From Bacillota bacterium (GTDB taxonomy: Bacteria; Bacillota; Clostridia; Oscillospirales; Ruminococcaceae), in NCBI GenBank assembly GCA_023457355.1, contig JAEWLW010000044.1, positions 4,503 to 68,502 of the forward strand: 64,000 nt of DNA. Direction: 5' to 3'. The first letter of the stretch is position 1. The number at the start of each line of letters is the position of its first letter. Position numbers and translations under genes: made by a program. A model generated the notes under the pieces. The model searched no databases. It saw only the letters and a list, made by a program, of their open reading frames with translations, and was not told where the DNA came from. Below, piece after piece: positions 59,659 through 64,000 of this stretch.

Positions 59659-59715
59659 AATGCTTTTCCTCCTGTCTTTGTCGCAATATCCTACGCCATA
59701 CACTAGTGATCTTGT

Positions 59716-59743
59716 ATAATATCCCGACTTGGATTTTGGGCAA
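59716..59743 (-). promoter_or_regulatory. Probable promoter of the GT2 gene
   Basis: On the minus strand TTGCCC (59743-59738) and TATTAT (59721-59716) are separated by 16 bases, about 60 nt before the GTG start. Confidence 0.5.
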
Positions 59744-59987
59744 CGTTACCGTTATATCACCATCTAAGCAAAATTTCAACTTAAAGTCATGAAGTTTAAA
59801 GAATTTTACATGAAGTTCTATACTTTATACATATTTGATAATTATTCGTTAATATATTCTAAGATTTCTGGCGAATGCCGGTTTTTATTGCTTCCAAAAA
59901 ATGAGATATAATTTTAGTTATGCAAAGAGCAATTTTCGGACGTAATGTTTTAAAGAAAATTCGACATATTTTAGTTAAAAATTCTCA

Positions 59988-60016
59988 TTGTTTAGTATTA
60001 CGTCGCATGATATACT
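59988..60016 (+). promoter_or_regulatory. Probable promoter of the band-7 gene
   Basis: TTGTTT (59988-59993) and TATACT (60011-60016) are separated by 17 bases, 46 nt before the start codon. Confidence 0.55.
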
Positions 60017-60061
60017 TTAAACATTCAACACATTATTGCGACTTCAGGGAGGTAAAGGGCT

Positions 60062-60955
60062 ATGGCATTTCAATTTAACCAGCATGATGGTGCGTCCTCG
60101 GGCGGTGCACCAGCTTCAGGCAATTTTTTTAAATCACTGTCCCGCTCGGTTATCGTTATCATACTGCTCGCTGCGCTCATCGTACTGGGTAGTCTGTCCT
60201 TCACGGTGATTGACGAAGGCTACATAGGTGTTAAATACCAATTTGGCCGCATTGTCGACACCTCTTTAAGCGCCGGCCTGAATTTTAAGGTCCCGTTTGT
60301 GCAATCTATTAGTACCGTCGATACCCGTGAGCAAATGTACGAAATGAACACTGCCGCTTATACCAAAGACACCCAGACGGTTGAAAATTTACAGGTTAAG
60401 CTTAACTACATCTATGATAAGGCGCTTATCGGCAATTTAATCAGAAATGTTGGCGTCTCCAATGTTGAGACAAAACTTATTATTCCCCAAATGCAATCAA
60501 CTATGAAAAACGCAATCGGCCAGGTACGTGCGGAAGATTTGGTCCAAAACCGTGCCGCTGTACAGGAAAGTATTGAGGAGACGCTGCGCAACAGCCTTGG
60601 CAACAGCGGTATCATCGTTGTTTCGTTCGCAATGGAGAATTTAGATTTTGAAGATGGCTTTGAAGAGACCATTCGCGCCAAAGTTGCCGCCGAGCAACAG
60701 GCGCTGACGATGCAAAACAAAACCAAGGAAAAGGAAGAGTTGGCAAAGCAGGCCGTTATTGAAGCACAGGCACAGGCCGACAGTGAAAAAATTAAGGCTG
60801 ACGCACAGGCCTATACCATTGAAATTATTCAAAAGCAGCTCAACCAAAGCCCCGAATACATCCAGTACCAGCAGATACAGCGCTGGGATGGCAAGCTGCC
60901 ACAGGTGATGGGCGAATCGGTGAACCCCTTCGTTTCGTTTAATGCAGGGGAATAG
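60062..60955 (+). CDS. SPFH/band-7 (prohibitin-like) membrane protein
   Basis: This 297-residue protein has one N-terminal membrane helix (about 28-50), the band-7 domain (VIDEGYIGVKYQFGRIVDTS, LNFKVPFVQSI, VDTREQMYEM) and a long C-terminal helix rich in Ala, Glu, Lys and Gln (EAQAQADSEKIKADAQAYTI) that forms coiled-coil oligomers. Such proteins scaffold membrane microdomains and restrain proteases. GGGAGG precedes ATG 60062. It is monocistronic with a strong terminator. Confidence 0.93.
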   Translation: MAFQFNQHDGASSGGAPASGNFFKSLSRSVIVIILLAALIVLGSLSFTVIDEGYIGVKYQFGRIVDTSLSAGLNFKVPFVQSISTVDTREQMYEMNTAAYTKDTQTVENLQVKLNYIYDKALIGNLIRNVGVSNVETKLIIPQMQSTMKNAIGQVRAEDLVQNRAAVQESIEETLRNSLGNSGIIVVSFAMENLDFEDGFEETIRAKVAAEQQALTMQNKTKEKEELAKQAVIEAQAQADSEKIKADAQAYTIEIIQKQLNQSPEYIQYQQIQRWDGKLPQVMGESVNPFVSFNAGE

Positions 60956-60972
60956 CCCCTTATAAATGATAA

Positions 60973-61008
60973 AACCCACGGCTTTGCCAGTTGGCAAAGC
61001 CGTGGGTT
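60973..61008 (+). terminator. Perfect 16-bp terminator after the band-7 gene
   Basis: AACCCACGGCTTTGCC pairs with GGCAAAGCCGTGGGTT around AGTT, followed by ACAATTTTTTA. Confidence 0.88.
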
Positions 61009-61111
61009 ACAATTTTTTATTGATAAAAAATTCAAAGGGTACTATTTTGACGCCATATTCAAACGGATGCAAAAATATGCCGTTATCTATCAAGAGCTAT
61101 TTGGGCTTTTG

Positions 61112-61447
61112 TTATTCCCATGTTTGCCACACCTCAGGGCAATAGCCCACCGTCGCCTTTTTCCCGTTGCGCACAATCGGCGTTTTTAAAAGCTTCGGGT
61201 TTTCCAGAAGCTTTTGCGCCTTGTCCTTCTCGTGCGCAAGATATCTGACAAGTGCAGCGTCGGGGGCTTTTTCATCTAACAACGCTTCAATACCGCCTAG
61301 AGCTGCCAGCACTGAAGAAAATTCACCTGGGCTCATGCCGTAGCGCAATAAATCGATGCGTTGAAACTTGATATTGCGTTCTTTAAAATACCGTTCCGCC
61401 TTTTTGGTATCAAAGCACTTATTCTTACCGAATACCTGTATGTTCAT
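61112..61447 (-). CDS. ArsC/Spx-family thioredoxin-fold protein
   Basis: This 111-residue protein has an N-terminal MNIQVFGKNKCFDTKKAERY with single Cys11 and no resolving CxxC partner, IKFQRIDLLRYGMSPGEF, and LLKTPIVRNGKKATVGYCPE containing the cis-Pro loop. This is the ArsC/YffB/Spx superfamily. The Spx CxxC is lacking, so an arsenate-reductase-like or glutathione-dependent role is as likely as a regulatory one. GGAG precedes the ATG. Confidence 0.88.
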   Translation of the reverse strand: MNIQVFGKNKCFDTKKAERYFKERNIKFQRIDLLRYGMSPGEFSSVLAALGGIEALLDEKAPDAALVRYLAHEKDKAQKLLENPKLLKTPIVRNGKKATVGYCPEVWQTWE

Positions 61448-61602
61448 ATCATATTTCTCCGTTTTCTGCCTGAACTCTAAAAGCTTACCGCTATCTTTTG
61501 AGTATTGCCGCCACAGGCCACTTTACGCAGTAAGCCCTTTTCCGCAGGCCGTTATAAACAAAAACACTGTTTATCGCTTTTAAAACAGTGTTTTTATTGG
61601 AA

Positions 61603-62091
61603 TTATTGATATTTGGGGCTTTTGACATTGCCCGGCGAAAGCTGCATCAAATGCGCGCCGGCCTTGCGCAAAAATATTAGCGTACTGTTAAAGGTATCAA
61701 AGTCTCCGTCGTCAATCCAGTCGATGCGGCCCTGCCAGCTGCAATTTCGGCGTGATAAAACATGTACTAAAAACGTGCAAATTTCCCCGCGCTCCGCACT
61801 GACATCAATGACCTGTTCATGCTGGCGAAAGGCCTGCTTCTTCTCCTTATAGAGGTGCTCGGGTTCTTGCGCTATGCACATTGAGGATATGCTGCGCTTT
61901 TTCTGAAAGGCCGACGGATACCCCCGTTGATCCAACGCCTGGTCCGCCAAAAGTAAAAACAGCGCCAAATCGCCAAAAACAATGGGTTCTTTCAACTGGG
62001 GGCAGTATGCCCGTCCACTGATTTCCATGCCGGAAAGCCGGTCGATGCAAACCCGCATCGCCGAAGCCGGATAGTAATAAACCGCTTTCAA
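61603..62091 (-). CDS. Unknown protein with C-terminal WQG domain
   Basis: This 162-residue protein is of unknown family. The N-terminal half contains AVYYYPASAMRVCIDRLSGM and AYCPQLKEPIVFGDLALFLL. The last 50 residues (FLVHVLSRRNCSWQGRIDWI ... FNSTLIFLRKA) resemble the whole small protein encoded at 63727: F-hydrophobic, N, S/T-W-Q-G, W, G, F, S-T-L. TTG 62091 is chosen since GAGGGG lies six bases upstream. It follows the BTAD regulator gene on the same strand. Confidence 0.7.
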   Translation of the reverse strand: MKAVYYYPASAMRVCIDRLSGMEISGRAYCPQLKEPIVFGDLALFLLLADQALDQRGYPSAFQKKRSISSMCIAQEPEHLYKEKKQAFRQHEQVIDVSAERGEICTFLVHVLSRRNCSWQGRIDWIDDGDFDTFNSTLIFLRKAGAHLMQLSPGNVKSPKYQ

Positions 62092-62222
62092 AAGTTTCCC
62101 CTCTTTCCTGTGTCCTGAGCTTCTGAAAACATTGATAGCCACACTTTATTGCTAAACCATCAAGACCCCGCCTTTGGCGGGCAGGCCGGATAACCCTGTG
62201 AAAAACACGCCAAGCCGCATGC

Positions 62223-63461
62223 TTAGAGCATTTCTTCCGGCAGCTCCAGCTGCTGCAGCCGATAATGCAGTTTAACCGGCTTGCGGCGAATCTGTTTATA
62301 AAAATTATTGACGATACGGTTCATAACCATCTCCCCATCCTCATAGGTCAGCGCCGGCAGCATCACCACATACTGCATGCCGCTATAGCGCGAGACAACG
62401 TCCCCCTTGCGCAGGCTGGATTTAATAGCCTCCAAAAGCTGGTCCATCGCAGCGTTGAGCAAGGGCAGTTCCGGAATTTCCCCCGTATCGGTGTAAATAG
62501 TAAACAGCCCGATATATACCGACAGCCCGGAACGGGCGGCACGTCGAATTTCAAGGCGATAGGCCTCTTTAAAAAAGCCATACTCGCATACAAATGCACC
62601 CGGTTCGGCCACCGCTTCGCGCAGCTGTTCCTGAATGACCCCCAGATCCGTTTCCAGCGATTCATGGGCCTTCATGATTTCAACATACAACCTGCGCAAT
62701 GCCTCCGAAGGCTTGATGCCCAGATTGCGGTACAGGACATCTGTCGCCTTTTCATACTGTGTCAGCGCAGCCGAATTTTTCCCCTGATGGATCAGCGCGC
62801 GAATTTGCATGCAATGCAAATCCTCATCCAGCGGGTCGATGGCAATTGCGCTGGTGCAAGCCTGCGAGATTTCTATGTAAAGCCCATTGCGTTCAAGCAG
62901 GTCAACATATCGCTTGACCGCTGTCAGATACAGCGAATGATAATGGACACTCAGCGGAATCACCCAGAACTCCATGTTCAACTTGGGCAAAAAATCGCCG
63001 CGGTAAATCTCCATAGCCTCACGGTAAATTGAGATGCGCTTCATGTCATCCAGTTTTTCATCCGCTGCGCGGCGACATAACACTTCGAACTCGTCAACAT
63101 CTACTTTACAGTTAATAGCATTGTTCCAACTGTAAGAGCCGCGCTGTGACAGAATAAACTCCCCCGAATACTGCTTTTCAAGCGGTGAGAGCAACAGCCT
63201 GATACGATAGAGAAGCGTTTTAAGCGCATTAATCGGATTCTGACCCGACTCGTCGCCCCAAAGCGCGTTGATGAACTCTTGCTGCGAAATCAGCTTATCA
63301 CGGTGCGACACAATATACGCCAGCAGATTCCACATTTTGCGCGAACGATTGATGCCGTCGTTGATGATAACATCATCAACCTGAAGCTCAAACCTGCCCA
63401 GCATAGAAATACGCAGCTCTTTGCTGTGGGTGCCTTTATTATTTGTCTCACTGACCCGCAT
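62223..63461 (-). CDS. BTAD (SARP-type) transcriptional regulator with C-terminal GGDEF-like domain
   Basis: The protein has 412 residues. The N-terminal winged helix (ISMLGRFELQVDDVIINDG, RSRKMWNLLAYIVSHRDKLI, ALWGDESGQNPINALKTLLY) is followed by a bacterial transcriptional activation domain of TPR-like helices (CKVDVDEFEVLCRRA through GIKPSEALRRLYVEI). The last 120 residues look like a degenerate GGDEF/cyclase fold (RKGDVVSRYSGMQYVVMLPA), without a GGDEF motif. GGGGG precedes the ATG. Its targets are unknown; it may control its two WQG-domain neighbours. Confidence 0.88.
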   Translation of the reverse strand: MRVSETNNKGTHSKELRISMLGRFELQVDDVIINDGINRSRKMWNLLAYIVSHRDKLISQQEFINALWGDESGQNPINALKTLLYRIRLLLSPLEKQYSGEFILSQRGSYSWNNAINCKVDVDEFEVLCRRAADEKLDDMKRISIYREAMEIYRGDFLPKLNMEFWVIPLSVHYHSLYLTAVKRYVDLLERNGLYIEISQACTSAIAIDPLDEDLHCMQIRALIHQGKNSAALTQYEKATDVLYRNLGIKPSEALRRLYVEIMKAHESLETDLGVIQEQLREAVAEPGAFVCEYGFFKEAYRLEIRRAARSGLSVYIGLFTIYTDTGEIPELPLLNAAMDQLLEAIKSSLRKGDVVSRYSGMQYVVMLPALTYEDGEMVMNRIVNNFYKQIRRKPVKLHYRLQQLELPEEML

Positions 63462-63726
63462 AGTTTTGCCCCCATACCCAATGTGTTTAATTATAATAAA
63501 ATGACTATTTATTAATTTAATTATAGGTTATTTTTTTTGAAAAATCCAGCAATTTTTAAAAATAGAGTCTAATTTCGTAACTTTTTGCTGTATAATAACA
63601 ATAAATTCTGATTATATCTGAGTGAAAGCGGCGCATTGTTTATAAATTTCATGTTTAATGCAACCGTTTTGTGACCGTACCCTGATATAATATTATAAAT
63701 CAGCTTCCAAGAGGGGGAATATGTGA

Positions 63727-63918
63727 ATGAGCCGTAATCAGTCAAACGACACCTTTATTATTCAGATTGCCTATCAGCAGAACGACACCTGGCAGGGCAC
63801 GTTAAAATGGATGAATCAAGGGAAAGAGGCACATTTCCGCAGCACACTTGAGCTTATACACATGATAGACACTGCCATAAGGCCTGACGGTACTTATGCT
63901 GATAACAACCTGGACTGA
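63727..63918 (+). CDS. Small WQG-domain protein
   Basis: This 63-residue protein contains FIIQIAYQQNDTWQGTLKWM and HFRSTLELIHMIDTAI. It parallels the C-terminus of the protein at 61603. GAGGGGG lies nine bases upstream of ATG 63727. It is divergent from the BTAD regulator and followed by a long hairpin. The function is unknown. Confidence 0.7.
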   Translation: MSRNQSNDTFIIQIAYQQNDTWQGTLKWMNQGKEAHFRSTLELIHMIDTAIRPDGTYADNNLD

Positions 63919-63967
63919 TTAGCGCATTATAAGCCTCAACCAGGCTTTAAATAGTCCGGGCGGGCTG

Positions 63968-64000
63968 CCTTTATACGAAAGGAATCCTTTCGTATAAAGG
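63968..64000 (+). terminator. 16-bp palindrome at the window end
   Basis: CCTTTATACGAAAGGA pairs perfectly with TCCTTTCGTATAAAGG across one A. It probably terminates the gene at 63727; any T tract lies beyond the edge. Confidence 0.55.

Larger units (their letters stand above)
59659..60061. other. Divergent promoter region between GT2 and band-7 genes
   Basis: This 400-bp AT-rich gap holds a promoter for each direction, listed separately. No gene was seen. Confidence 0.6.

Noticed and set aside
62265..63032. 255-codon plus-strand frame
   Set aside because: It is antisense to the BTAD regulator and has no start signal.
1..64000. CRISPR arrays, rRNA and tRNA genes
   Set aside because: No regularly spaced repeats, no rRNA-like conserved segments and no cloverleaf with a T-loop were seen on either strand.

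Overview
The window looks like the chromosome of a spore-forming member of the Clostridia, probably near the Oscillospiraceae/Ruminococcaceae. The signs are strong GGAGG ribosome sites, an interrupted sporulation sigma-K gene, a PPi-type pyruvate phosphate dikinase, serine and tyrosine recombinases, and Gram-positive style surface-polysaccharide genes. No rRNA, tRNA or CRISPR array was seen.

Layout. (1) 1-16.6 kb, minus strand: a low-GC exopolysaccharide/capsule operon. It runs from a priming sugar-phosphate transferase through five GT4-like glycosyltransferases, a Wzy-like polymerase, an acetyltransferase, an ATP-grasp protein, a Wzx-like flippase and an Asp-box protein to CapE-CapF-CapG (UDP-N-acetyl-L-fucosamine synthesis) and a partial UDP-sugar epimerase cut by the window edge. 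(2) 16.9-18.2 kb: a NeuD-like acyltransferase carrying an integrase-type N-terminal domain, and ppnP. (3) 18.3-29.8 kb: a mobile-element region with tyrosine integrase, excisionase, SF3 helicase with an internal repeat, an unknown 469-residue protein, DUF3846, a second Xis-like protein, an amidoligase next to a class II glutamine amidotransferase, a 120-bp nested inverted repeat, a small membrane protein and a large serine recombinase. Perfect stem-loops separate many of these units. (4) 29.8-30.1 kb: the N-terminal half of sigK, broken where skin elements break it in Bacillus and Clostridioides. The recombinase converges on it as SpoIVCA does. The C-terminal half of sigK is not in the window, so if the element is intact it extends left past position 1 and would include the polysaccharide cluster.

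(5) 30.4-35.9 kb: a cytidylate-kinase-like protein and a branched-chain amino-acid ABC transporter (livJHMGF) with a clear promoter and a leader terminator. (6) 36.4-41.2 kb: a 5-oxoprolinase operon (pxpA, NRAMP-like transporter, pxpB, pxpC, DUF1445) preceded by a sigma-54 promoter and two palindromic activator-like sites. (7) 41.5-48.4 kb: a secreted unknown protein, an overlapping sensor kinase / Na+-solute symporter / sigma-54 response regulator operon, and an AbrB-family membrane protein. (8) 48.5-50.6 kb: a Zur/ZnuC/ZnuB-like metal-uptake operon. (9) 50.7-64 kb: DUF2087 and GIY-YIG-like proteins, type-4 uracil-DNA glycosylase, diaminopropionate ammonia-lyase, PPDK, an FMN-binding protein, a processive GT2, a band-7 protein, an ArsC-like protein, and a BTAD regulator flanked by two related small proteins.

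Functionally, the right half is built around amino-acid uptake and catabolism (liv, pxp, dpaL, ppdK), with a local sigma-54 two-component system that may drive pxp. The left half is accessory DNA: surface polysaccharide plus mobile-element genes ending in the sigK interruption. All calls come from reading the sequence; no database search was run.
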